Assembly: GCF_002214605.1 (NCBI RefSeq)
Contig: NZ_CP015193.1
Span: forward strand, 1,468,978-1,532,977
DNA: 64,000 nucleotides
DNA from: Thermococcus chitonophagus
GTDB lineage: Archaea > Methanobacteriota_B > Thermococci > Thermococcales > Thermococcaceae
Reading direction: 5' to 3'
Shown: positions 36,720-44,370 of the stretch, one piece after another
Numbering within the stretch: the first letter of the stretch is position 1
How the letters are laid out: each line of letters begins with the position of its first letter
Made by a program: the position numbers and the translations under genes
Notes under the pieces: model-generated
Database searches by the model: none
The model's input: the letters and a program-made list of their open reading frames with translations, nothing else
What the model was told of the DNA's origin: nothing

Positions 36720-36801
36720 TCACCCCGTCCTGTACTTTTCAACCTTACAACAACTCTTCTTAGCCTTAGGACTTATATAGTCGGGAGGGATATAGGGGAT
36801 T

Positions 36802-38112
36802 TCAGTCCCTCCAGTCCAGTAGCCTTTTTTCTCCCTCAAGCTCCTTATACCTTTTCACGTCCATGGTTATCTCAAGCGTTCCCAGATATTCGCCTTTTTC
36901 GTTCTTCACTGGGACATACAGAATATAAACAAACTTATCCCCCAGTTTAAGCCAAAATTCAGCCTTATCTTTCCTGCCATCCTTGAAAGCTTTAAGTATC
37001 TTATTAACTATATGAACGCTCTTTGGAGGATGGCAAAGCTGGACAGGCCTCCCTAGGATATTTAAAGGCCTTGCAAAAATCCTCTCTCCTGGAGAAAAGA
37101 AGCGAACTCTATCGTTCTTATCTACAAAAGTTATATCGAGAGGGAGTGCCTCAAATATTGCTTTTAGTTCTTCAACGCTTAAATAGCCAGTCCCCAGGTC
37201 AATGTCCCCAGGTCTCTTCACGTCCCCACTCTTATCCGGTTGTAGGCCGTACTTTTCTATGGCTTTTCTGACTTCTTGGGGCAGACTTAATATTTTTTCT
37301 GCAGAGAGTTCGGGATCGATCTGCCATGGATAAATAGGCTCAACTCCAGGATCCCATTCCCCAGGCCTCACCTTATAGTAGCCAAATTCCTCCTCTTGCA
37401 TCCTTATAGCCTTCCATTCTCCATCCCCAAGGAGGGCTTCTACTGTTGGATAAAGGATATTGTCCTCCCTGAAAACCATGTCAATTAAGGCTCTTGATGC
37501 TTCTTGTGCCTCTCTAATGAACTTCTCGTAATCCTTTTTAGCGAGGAATTCTTGAAGTCTCTTTATCATGAACCTTATTTCATCATGCTTCGTCCACAGG
37601 ACTGTAGCAACTGCAGTAAGACCAAGCCTTTCTATGTAGGGAAAGAGGAGCATCTCCTCCCTGCTGTAGTGCGTAAATCCAATGAGCCTTAAGCTCTTGA
37701 CGAGCTCCTCTAGAACTTCAATCATTTGTTTTCTCACTGCTTCATCTTGAGTCTTGCTGAGGGTTTGGGCGTACAGGTTTAGCATCTCTGCATCTTTTAT
37801 TATCTCCCGGTTCTCAAAGTATAACGTTTTTAGAGGGTGACCATCAGGCAAATGGGAGTAATTGCCAGCTCCTGCTACTGATTCCCTAAATACCTCAACA
37901 TGCAGATCGCACATCTTAGCTATGTCCTTAACGGAGATTCCTTCTTTCACAAGCTCCTGCTCTATGAGAGGTATTTCAAGAGGGGATATTGAAGCAAGTA
38001 CTTCCCTAAACTCCTCCTTCAGCTCTTCAACGTCGGCACCCTCATGGAGTTTCAATAGTAGTCCCTTGAGCTTCTCCTTCTTTACCTCAAAATTTTTCAA
38101 CCCTTCAGTCAT
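36802..38112 (-). CDS. DUF438 protein with hemerythrin-like and PAS domains
   Basis: 436 residues in three parts: DUF438 (about 1-75), a hemerythrin-like four-helix domain (about 85-235) with histidines in 'FTHYSREEMLLFPYIE' and 'VLWTKHDEIRFM', and a C-terminal PAS domain (about 315-425) with 'LPLDITFVDKNDRVRFFSP' and 'LGRPVQLCHPPKSV'. Such proteins are thought to sense oxygen, nitric oxide or redox state through iron or haem. It has no output domain. A dyad at 38123-38136 lies between its TATA box and its ATG. Confidence 0.85.
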   Translation of the reverse strand: MTEGLKNFEVKKEKLKGLLLKLHEGADVEELKEEFREVLASISPLEIPLIEQELVKEGISVKDIAKMCDLHVEVFRESVAGAGNYSHLPDGHPLKTLYFENREIIKDAEMLNLYAQTLSKTQDEAVRKQMIEVLEELVKSLRLIGFTHYSREEMLLFPYIERLGLTAVATVLWTKHDEIRFMIKRLQEFLAKKDYEKFIREAQEASRALIDMVFREDNILYPTVEALLGDGEWKAIRMQEEEFGYYKVRPGEWDPGVEPIYPWQIDPELSAEKILSLPQEVRKAIEKYGLQPDKSGDVKRPGDIDLGTGYLSVEELKAIFEALPLDITFVDKNDRVRFFSPGERIFARPLNILGRPVQLCHPPKSVHIVNKILKAFKDGRKDKAEFWLKLGDKFVYILYVPVKNEKGEYLGTLEITMDVKRYKELEGEKRLLDWRD

Positions 38113-38122
38113 TTCCCTTCAC

Positions 38123-38151
38123 ATGACACATGTCATATCAGCCACTTATAA
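38123..38151 (-). promoter_or_regulatory. Promoter and dyad operator of the DUF438 gene
   Basis: ATGACA-CA-TGTCAT (38123-38136) is a perfect 6+2+6 dyad, 11 bases before the ATG. Just upstream on the minus strand is the TATA element TTTATAAGT (about 38143-38151). A bound regulator would cover the transcription start. Confidence 0.5.
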
Positions 38152-38299
38152 ACATTTTGGGACATATTTGGGTAGGGAAACCAAGAGTGAGAGGACAACG
38201 AAGGATATCAAAAACTATGGACAAATACACTGCGGGAGCAAAATAATAGCAAGAACCCTCTACTTCGAATAGTCCTTTAGCATATCGTTTCTAATATTG

Positions 38300-38357
38300 A
38301 AGGCTCAGGGGGTGTTCACTTCATCACTACTCAGGTGGCTTGCTACTCATCATCGCC
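38300..38357 (-). ncRNA. C/D-box guide sRNA (rRNA or tRNA 2'-O-methylation)
   Basis: On the minus strand all four boxes occur in order with correct spacing: C box ATGATGA (38347-38353), a 12-nt guide GTAGCAAGCCAC, D' box CTGA (38331-38334), a 3-nt spacer, C' box GTGATGA (38321-38327), a 12-nt guide AGTGAACACCCC, and D box CTGA (38305-38308). Total about 56 nt, as for Pyrococcus sRNAs. It lies alone in the gap between the DUF438 gene and the ACT-domain gene. Targets would be methylated opposite the fifth guide base before each D box; I did not match them to rRNA. Confidence 0.8.
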
Positions 38358-38437
38358 ACTCTACCTAAATGTCTGACTTATATTTATTTTCCTACCCAGG
38401 ACAAAATATTTCTAAGTAAGTGTTCTCATGATCTAGC

Positions 38438-38842
38438 ATGAGAGAGTACTTTATAGTTAAAGTTAAGGAAAATGGAAAGCTGGAGATTCCCCTTGAGTTC
38501 GCCTACGAAATAGGGCTCATAGAGGGGGCGTACTTCTTAGTCGAACTCGACACCGACTTAAAGGAAATGCACGTGGAGAGAGTTGCTTTACCTGGGAAAA
38601 AGCTAGTAGAGATTGAAGTCATAGTTGAAGATAAACCAGGAGTTCTCGCCAAGGTCAGCGGAACCCTGGGAAGGTTGGGGATGAACATACTCTTTAATGA
38701 GGCTGAGGAACTGGAGTCCCTGGGGTTATCTGCTATAGTGGCAATAGTTGACGTCAGCCAAGCGAATGTCTCCATAGATGAACTCAAGAAGGAACTAGAA
38801 AAAATACAGGAAGTAAGAGAAGTAAAGGTCATCGAAATTTGA
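38438..38842 (+). CDS. ACT-domain protein with AbrB-like N-terminus
   Basis: 134 residues. Residues 1-50 look like a swapped-hairpin AbrB-type fold (VKVKENGKLEIPLEFAYEIGL). Residues 58-134 are an ACT domain ('VEIEVIVEDKPGVLAKVSGTLGRLGMNI' shape, then a second strand pair). ACT domains bind amino acids, so this may be an amino-acid-responsive regulator. Single gene with a TATA-like TTATATTTATT about 60 bases upstream. Confidence 0.75.
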   Translation: MREYFIVKVKENGKLEIPLEFAYEIGLIEGAYFLVELDTDLKEMHVERVALPGKKLVEIEVIVEDKPGVLAKVSGTLGRLGMNILFNEAEELESLGLSAIVAIVDVSQANVSIDELKKELEKIQEVREVKVIEI

Positions 38843-39019
38843 AATTTCTATTTCCTGCAGAATTCGCCAAAACCTCTATGTGTTCAAGTTTCAAGATACC
38901 TTAGGCGAGCCCAGGACTCTCCAACTTTCAAGCTAGATCATGTCTTTGTTCCCAGTAAGGGAAAAATTGATAAAAATCCAAACAAAGATAATTGGCTAAA
39001 TGTTGTATAGGGATGCCCT

Positions 39020-39487
39020 ATGTCCAGAAAATTCAGGGAATTTGATATGTACCCCTATGTGAGGGAAATACTTAGACGAAGGTTCCCCGCTTCTAAGGGA
39101 TGGATTATCAAAGAAAGAGAACGCAGAAACGGCTATGAGCCGGATTACATTGTTGAGAGACGAAGAGCAAATAAAATTGAGAGACACATTTTTGAAGTGA
39201 AAAGGGAACCCAAAGCAAGAGAGGAGCATGTTAGGCAAGTTAACAGATATGCGAGATATCTTTCAGGTCCAAATGTTGAGATAAAAAGCAAGAACCTGAT
39301 ATATCCCGCAGGAGCTGATGTTTCTGATCTTCCACCTGATATTAGGGCGCTAAAACTAAGAAAATTCAAGGTTATGGACAGGAGCTCAAAATCAAAAAAG
39401 AAATCACAAAAGAAAAAGTCCCAAAAAGGCCACACTCCAAGAAGGAACTCCGCCAAGCGGAGGAGAAACTGGAATGCCATCTTATAA
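39020..39487 (+). CDS. Orphan PD-(D/E)XK-like nuclease with lysine-rich tail
   Basis: 155 residues. The core has an early E, then 'NGYEPDYIVERRR' and 'RHIFEVKREP', which fits a PD-(D/E)XK site (D-x-I...E-V-K). The last 40 residues are almost all Lys, Arg and Ser (KSKKKSQKKKSQKGH), a likely nucleic-acid-binding tail. AGGGATG lies just before the ATG. It opens the foreign, AT-rich region and lies before a dead HsdR fragment, so it may be part of the same restriction-type cargo. Confidence 0.6.
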   Translation: MSRKFREFDMYPYVREILRRRFPASKGWIIKERERRNGYEPDYIVERRRANKIERHIFEVKREPKAREEHVRQVNRYARYLSGPNVEIKSKNLIYPAGADVSDLPPDIRALKLRKFKVMDRSSKSKKKSQKKKSQKGHTPRRNSAKRRRNWNAIL

Positions 39488-40179
39488 CATCATGAAGATC
39501 CCTGAGCCTGCTGGAGACAATAATATTGAATTCAAGGAGCTCGTTATGATAAATAACATCACCCTAAGAACAACGATCCTACCCGAATAGATACAAGAAC
39601 GGGCCTCATAGAGCATACCCGGGGTTCGGAAAAACTCTAACCATGATAGTTGCTACATCAAAAATCAGTCGAGCTAGAGAATCCAGCTATTATGATGATC
39701 GTTGACCACGTATTGAACTCCAAAAACAGTTAGTCCGTAATCTCACAAAGTTTGGGCTAGGCTTCATTGTTACAGACTCCAAAGTTCACCTTTAGAGAAG
39801 TGTTAAAGATGGAGCATCTACCTCGAAGAAACTACAAAAAGCTGAAGGTAGGTATCCCTAAGCTACTTTTAGAGAGGATTACTCCTGAGGTCACCAAGTA
39901 TCTCATTGAGAAAAGCTATCCCAGAACTGCTATTTGAGTTATGTTCGTTTATTTGAACGGATATAAGAGAAAATCAATTGAATTTTGAAATATCAGCAAC
40001 AATTAGTAAGAGCCAGAAATTAAAAAACTTTGTAAGACCATGAATCAGCAATCAGTTGAATTAGCAAAACCAATAACATCAAACAATATCTTTTTTTATT
40101 TAGTTTCTAAGCAAGACATTTAAACTCTTATTTATATATAGTCACAAAAAAATAAAAAAATACTATAGGAGGGAGTTGA
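39488..40179. other. Gene-free stretch with relics
   Basis: Besides the HsdR relic, a reading 'VGIPKLLLERITPEVTKYLIEKSYPRTAI', interrupted by a stop, then 'VMFVYLNGYKRKSIEF' occurs at about 39845-39990 on the plus strand; I cannot assign it. From 40110 to 40170 is a strong archaeal promoter (TTTATATATAG at about 40130-40141) and GGAGGGAG ribosome site for the gene at 40180. Confidence 0.5.
39585..39830 (+). pseudogene. hsdR: Type I restriction HsdR helicase relic
   Basis: No long frame exists, but joining frames gives 'TGLIEHT-RGS-KTLTMIVATS' (the HsdR Walker A, with one glycine changed to glutamate), 'LENPAIMMIVD' (motif after Walker A) and 'RIELQKQLVRNLTKFGL-FIVTDSKVHL'. That is the order seen in HsdR translocases. 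There are several frameshifts and stops, so the gene is dead. No HsdM or HsdS is visible. Confidence 0.65.
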
Positions 40180-40968
40180 ATGTCAGAGGAAGTCCATAAG
40201 GAATGGTGCATCAATCCTATAGAGATTAAAAATGCTTTGTGGACTCTTGCAGACAAAGAGCAAGAAAGTACCGTGGTGATATCTCCCAGAGTTTTCATTA
40301 GAAGGACATCATACGTGCTCCGCAAGTACCGCCGATATGAAATACTATGGAGTGACCCCAAACTTATTGAGGCAATAAGAGAATTTTGGATAATTGCAAA
40401 TGAATGTTCTGAGAATTTTGAGGATTGTTACCAAAAATTATCAGTGAGATTTAAAAGAATATCATTGCTCATATCTAGGATCTTCCCAGGAGAGCAGATA
40501 CTAAGAGAAATTTCTAATGAACTTAAGTATGTAATCAAGGATCTCAATGATATTTCTAATACTTACAACATCCGTTTTGTTGTCGATTGGTCTAGATACA
40601 GGCCTAGAGGATTCCCTATGTTCTATGCACCCATACCCACAGAACTACTCGCAGGTACCTTAGCCTTAGGATTTGGATTAAGCATGAGCTTGTCACTAGA
40701 ATTTCTTGAGTTCCGAAAAGGGATTGCAAGTATAAGAGGCAGGGTAGACGCTATTATACAAAAGGGAAAGTCATGGTACATTAGGAAAGGGCCAACCCTC
40801 ATAGTACTTTGGGATTGTATAAAAGGGGTGGCTTCTGATACATATAGGGACAAGACTATAGGAGATCTTTTAAATAAAATAATACCACTATTGGGAGACG
40901 CTATTTTGTTTACTAGGGATGTCATCAGCTGTATCCACGATAATGAATACATAGTTATTTCAAAATAA
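40180..40968 (+). CDS. Unrecognised protein of the inserted region
   Basis: 262 residues, not recognised. The first 130 residues are helical and charged with four cysteines; residues 145-175 contain a hydrophobic glycine-leucine stretch (TELLAGTLALGFGLSMSLSLEFLEF) that could be one membrane helix. The C-terminal part is mixed. Promoter and ribosome site (GGAGGGAG, seven bases before ATG) are unusually good, so it is likely expressed. It is isolated: relics lie upstream and the integrase downstream. A cargo gene of a virus or plasmid is the best guess. Confidence 0.55.
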   Translation: MSEEVHKEWCINPIEIKNALWTLADKEQESTVVISPRVFIRRTSYVLRKYRRYEILWSDPKLIEAIREFWIIANECSENFEDCYQKLSVRFKRISLLISRIFPGEQILREISNELKYVIKDLNDISNTYNIRFVVDWSRYRPRGFPMFYAPIPTELLAGTLALGFGLSMSLSLEFLEFRKGIASIRGRVDAIIQKGKSWYIRKGPTLIVLWDCIKGVASDTYRDKTIGDLLNKIIPLLGDAILFTRDVISCIHDNEYIVISK

Positions 40969-41384
40969 AAGGTCGTACTACCTATTCTGTCTCCCTTTCT
41001 CTCTCCTAGTTTTTAACAGCAAAACCTTTTAACTTCTCATTTCTAGAGAACTTTCAAGGAACGAGATGATAAGCCCACTTTAACAGATAATATCCACTTC
41101 GCTGAAAATTTCCCTTCGGCCAAAAGAAGGCTTGAGAGACAGTTGTAAACCGATGATGAGTGTCGAAGAGCTTTACTTTTCTGCATACATTTTACAGTAG
41201 ATGCAATGTTTAGAGCATATGTTTATTTTGAATTTTGGGCATTTAAAATCCAAACATATGAGATTAATTTTTATCATCGGTTATTTCATATTAAAAACAA
41301 AAAGTTTATTAACAGTTTTCGCATATTATTAATTAGATCAGTAATTGAAACAACAATAAAATGTATGCGAAGAAGAGGGTCAAT
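40969..41384. other. Gene-free stretch before the integrase, with a 9-bp inverted repeat
   Basis: A T-rich end (CCTAGTTTTTAAC, about 41006) may terminate the 40180 gene. CATATGTTT (41216-41224) and AAACATATG (41252-41260) are inverted with 27 bases between. Such a pair before an integrase could be an arm or operator site. Only short meaningless frames are present. Confidence 0.4.
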
Positions 41385-41969
41385 ATGGGTAGAAAAGTAT
41401 TCTCCCGTCGGGATGAATATGAGAACAAGTTCACAGACAGGGACTTTGTAATAATCAGACTCAGCGACTTTGATGAATACAAAGATGAACTCGTTGAACT
41501 ACGTAAAAATGGACAGCTAACAGTAGGCAAGTTTCAGAACAAGTCCTCAGCAGTCAATGTTTTTGTGGAATACTTGCTCAAAACAAAAAACATAGAGCCC
41601 GAAGTTGACGAGATAAAAATTACCGCACGCGATGTGTACAACGCGTTTAATACATACATCAGAGAACGCCGACCTGCTTACCATACGTTCCAAGTGCATC
41701 TCTATTACACGCGCAAAGCCCTTGAGCACATCCTACTTAAGAAATACAACCTGCTTCTCTCAAAAACTATTGGACTTGAGGTCTTTGATGTGGATTTCTA
41801 TGTCACTCAATTATCAAAATCTGTTCTTAGATCAAAAGCAACTCAATTAAAAACCTTCAAAGAAAAGGAGGAAAGCAAGGTAATCAGTGACGAGCGGGTG
41901 AAGGATGCCTTGAAGTGGCTTGCAATACTCAGAAAAGAAAGAGGAACAATAGCAGTTGAAAAAAATTAG
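41385..41969 (+). pseudogene. Tyrosine integrase, N-terminal frame
   Basis: About 194 residues forming the arm- and core-binding part: charged start (GRKVFSRRDEYENKF) and a SAM-like helical domain around 'FNTYIRERRPAYHTFQVHLYYTRKAL'. The frame stops at 41969 within GTTGAAAAAAATTAG. Dropping one base of the seven-A run (41959-41965) joins it to the next frame as 'AVEKIRLATLIALLTGARSTEI', the classic box I. The ATG at 41385 has GAGGGT six bases before it and is preferred to 41361. It may be a real mutation, a sequencing slip or programmed frameshifting. Confidence 0.7.
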
Positions 41970-42726
41970 ATTGGCAACTTTAATAGCACTATTAACAGGA
42001 GCAAGAAGCACGGAAATCAACGATTTGCAGTTCGAGTTGCGAGCAAAGGGAGAGCGATTAAAGCAGATTGACCTGCAGAGAGGCATCATTTATTTTCACA
42101 GGAAGAAGCTGAAGGCTGACGACGGCAGGAACTTTACTCCTGTATTTATACACCCAATCCTCATCGAAGAGCTTAAGGCTTTCAAAAGAAAATACATACT
42201 TGATACAACACAACCAATTTTCGGTTGCTATTCGCTAGACAAGCAATTCAAGCACTTTTACACACCTGCGACAGCATTCAAAAAGAAAACGCAATTAGAG
42301 AGCATTTACAGAAGGTACAGTTGGCTCAGGAAGTATGATCCTCAGAGACCAATAGTCACTGTGAAAATGTTTAGAAAATACTTTGACAGCTATCTTCAAA
42401 TTCGAATCTTTGAGCTTGCTGAAGAAAATGCTGTTAGGGTGTTATTCGGTGAAGGGCTAAGTGCTTTGGATAAAATGCGAAGATACAAGAACTATTTGCT
42501 CGGAAGAGCCGAAGGTGTAGACTTTTTACATTACATTTCAATAACAGAAGACAGAAGATACTCTTCAAAGCTCAAAAAACTGAACAAAATGCTCATAGAC
42601 AGCCTCATTGACAGATTGATGCCCGAATTGCTTTATGTACTCAATGATGAAACAAAAGCAAAGTTCTTTGATATGAAGAGTGTTAGTGAAAGTAAAGCAG
42701 AGAAGAAATTCTTTGCAATTCAGTGA
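41956..42726 (+). pseudogene. Tyrosine integrase, C-terminal catalytic frame
   Basis: 256 codons opened by a TTG inside the A-run. It holds the catalytic domain: box I arginine in 'LLTGARSTEINDL', a beta-hairpin lysine in 'YFHRKKLKA', box II in 'TVKMFRKYFDSYL' (Lys in place of the usual His) and a probable tyrosine in 'GVDFLHYISITE'. The sequence is of the archaeal plasmid/virus type, not XerA. As the catalytic half lacks a ribosome site, it is made only if the frameshift is bridged. Confidence 0.7.
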
Positions 42727-42875
42727 TTCTTCATCCTTCCAATTTTGTAGTAGAGCCGACTAATAATTGTGAAGCATTCATCCATAAACGACTGTTAGAA
42801 TTGAGTCTGGTAATTGACAATGCGGAACTAACATAATCGTGTAATTTACTGCGTGTGTAAAGTTGAATGAATGGA

Positions 42876-42896
42876 GTTCTTATGCTACACACGAGT
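42876..42896 (-). repeat. 21-bp repeat, copy 1
   Basis: Plus-strand sequence GTTCTTATGCTACACACGAG(T); agrees at 16 of 21 positions with copy 2. Consensus of the four copies is roughly NTTCTTRTGATACACACGTG(T). Confidence 0.55.
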
Positions 42897-43016
42897 CAAA
42901 ACTGGGTAGAAATGTATCTCTATGGTCAGATAGATATATTTTTGCATAGATTGGATAATTTGTGTCATGACCTTGACCAGCTCTAATTGTAAATTGTAAT
43001 AAGAGTATGTGTCGAA

Positions 43017-43032
43017 TGTACATTTATGTACA
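43017..43032. repeat. 16-bp palindrome
   Basis: TGTACATTTATGTACA, perfect arms of seven bases about a TT centre, ending three bases before 21-bp repeat copy 2. Probably a protein-binding site. Confidence 0.5.
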
Positions 43033-43034
43033 GA

Positions 43035-43075
43035 ATTCTTGTGATACATACGTGTCTCTTATGATAAGCACGTGT
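43035..43075 (-). repeat. 21-bp repeats, copies 2 and 3 in tandem
   Basis: ATTCTTGTGATACATACGTG(T) at 43035-43055 and TCTCTTATGATAAGCACGTG(T) at 43055-43075, spaced 20 bases, two helical turns. Iteron-like arrangement upstream of the gene at 43211. Confidence 0.6.
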
Positions 43076-43136
43076 CCCTGATGCAATCCAAAGGTAAAAT
43101 CTATGAGTATTACAAATTGGTAACGCTGAACTGAAT

Positions 43137-43156
43137 AGTATTCCGTTCGGAATACT
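43137..43156. promoter_or_regulatory. 20-bp perfect palindrome, likely operator
   Basis: AGTATTCCGTTCGGAATACT. A further half-site GGAATACTG starts at 43186, 25 bases before the preferred ATG at 43211. The wHTH protein made from 43211 could bind here; this is inferred from position. Confidence 0.55.
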
Positions 43157-43210
43157 GAGATTTAGCTGATTTGAATATCCCCCATGGAATACTGTTCTGA
43201 GGGGATGAAC

Positions 43211-43726
43211 ATGAGGCTTGATGTTGAGATGTTTGCTAGAGTTATTGCTGTCTTGAAAAATGCGGAAAAAGTTAAGAAAACTTGCTATGGTCGTTATGAC
43301 AATATCAAAAAGGGAAGATTTTACTGTACATGCCATTACAATGAAATCTGTCAAATTCGCTTTACAGAACTCTTCAGGCATAAAAGCAATGCTGTCATGA
43401 TGAAGTTCAGGTACAATATTGCTGAATTGATAAGATACAATGTTATCGTGACTCGTTTTGACGAGAAAAATCCCGCAGGCAAACCAAGACAGTTTTATGC
43501 ATTGCATCCCACTTGGAAAGAAAATTTAGTGACATTAATCGAGGATAAATCTAAGGAGTTCGAAAGGAGATTATTTAAGCTTTTAGAAGAAGAGAAGAAA
43601 ACTGGTAGAGTAAAAGAACATGAAAAATCTTCGAGGAAAAAGAGGGCTGTGGATGTTGGTTTGCTTGAGTTCATCGAGTTTGAGAAGCGTGCTTTGGAGG
43701 AAGCAAAAGAGTTCATCAAACAGTAG
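43211..43726 (+). CDS. Winged-helix-like protein of the inserted region
   Basis: About 171 residues from the ATG at 43211, preceded by GAGGGG at the right distance; in-frame ATGs at 43184 and 43205 lie in the operator. A cysteine cluster is seen in 'FYCTCHYNEIC', the middle (about 55-100) looks like a winged helix with a wing 'IVTRFDEKNPAGKPRQFY', and the end is a charged helix. I do not know the family. A regulator or replication-control protein of the element is plausible because of the palindromes just upstream. Confidence 0.55.
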   Translation: MRLDVEMFARVIAVLKNAEKVKKTCYGRYDNIKKGRFYCTCHYNEICQIRFTELFRHKSNAVMMKFRYNIAELIRYNVIVTRFDEKNPAGKPRQFYALHPTWKENLVTLIEDKSKEFERRLFKLLEEEKKTGRVKEHEKSSRKKRAVDVGLLEFIEFEKRALEEAKEFIKQ

Positions 43727-43821
43727 CTTTTAATCCCTGTCCATTTTTGTGAAAATTATTTACATAAATAAATAGCCAAGTTTAATATCCTTTTTCATGA
43801 ATTTCTATGTGAGGGTGGTGC

Positions 43822-44370
43822 ATGAATGGTGCGACCATTCAAATTCCTCGTGGTCCCGGCCGACCCAAGACAAGAAACGCAGAAGTCGTAGTTTTGAATC
43901 TTGACAAATCTGCAAGACGATTGCTTAAGAAGTTAGCACAAGAAAAGGGGATAGCACAGAGTCATGTGGTTGAAGAGCTTTTGTTGCAAGCAGCAAATAA
44001 TTCTCGTGTTCTCGAATTAAGACAAAAGGTTATGGAGCTCGAAAAGAAAATTAGAGAACTTGAGGAAGAAAATGAAAGACTTAGAAGAATTTTTGAGAAC
44101 ATGCCTAAGAACAGGGAGGAGCGGGAACTTGTGGAGCTTAAGGAACGCATAGATAAAATACTTGAAAAGTATGGCGAGCTTAAGCTTGTCGAGTTTATGA
44201 AAAAAGTCTTTGGACTCCCTCTCGGAGAGAATTTGAAAGAAAAAACAAAACAGTTTGTGGATGAGTATTTTGTGAACAAAGGAAATCTCCTGATCAGTGA
44301 GGAACTTGGCTTGGTCATTGAGAAAAAAGCAGATGTTGGCATTTTGGGCTGGACGGTTCGAAAACTTTAA
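43822..44370 (+). CDS. DNA-binding protein: AT-hook-like start, ribbon-helix-helix-like region, coiled coil
   Basis: 182 residues. The N-terminus 'IPRGPGRPKTRN' contains the AT-hook core G-R-P between basic residues. Residues 25-60 (VVVLNLDKSARRLLKKLAQEKGIAQSHVVEEL, read as strand-helix-helix) resemble a ribbon-helix-helix fold. Residues 65-115 are a leucine/glutamate coiled coil, and the end is a small alpha/beta part. GAGGGTGG lies four bases before the ATG. AT-hooks are uncommon in archaea. It could be a partition or chromatin-type protein of the element. Confidence 0.6.
   Translation: MNGATIQIPRGPGRPKTRNAEVVVLNLDKSARRLLKKLAQEKGIAQSHVVEELLLQAANNSRVLELRQKVMELEKKIRELEEENERLRRIFENMPKNREERELVELKERIDKILEKYGELKLVEFMKKVFGLPLGENLKEKTKQFVDEYFVNKGNLLISEELGLVIEKKADVGILGWTVRKL

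Larger units (their letters stand above)
42727..43210. promoter_or_regulatory. Repeat- and palindrome-rich control or origin-like region
   Basis: No gene. It holds three 21-bp repeats (42876-42896, 43035-43055, 43055-43075; the last two exactly 20 bases apart), a 16-bp palindrome TGTACATTTATGTACA (43017-43032) and the 20-bp palindrome AGTATTCCGTTCGGAATACT (43137-43156) whose half GGAATACTG recurs at 43186, just before the next gene. This density of sites fits a plasmid origin or a compact regulatory region. Confidence 0.55.

Noticed and set aside
38160-38280. Short reading 'ERTTKDIKNYGQIHCGSKIIARTLYF' after the DUF438 promoter
   Set aside because: It has no start signal and is open only because a frame from the opposite strand of the DUF438 gene continues into it.
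39845-39990. Protein-like reading 'VGIPKLLLERITPEVTKYL' and 'VMFVYLNGYKRKSIEF'
   Set aside because: It is interrupted by a stop and I could not match it to any family, so it is mentioned only as a relic within the gene-free stretch.
41140-41190. Possible second C/D-box sRNA (CGATGATGA near 41152)
   Set aside because: No CTGA follows at guide distance on that strand, so the box set is incomplete.
41385-42726. SSV-type integrase split by integration
   Set aside because: In such cases the two gene parts lie at opposite ends of the element. Here both parts adjoin and differ by one base in a homopolymer, so a frameshift explains it better.
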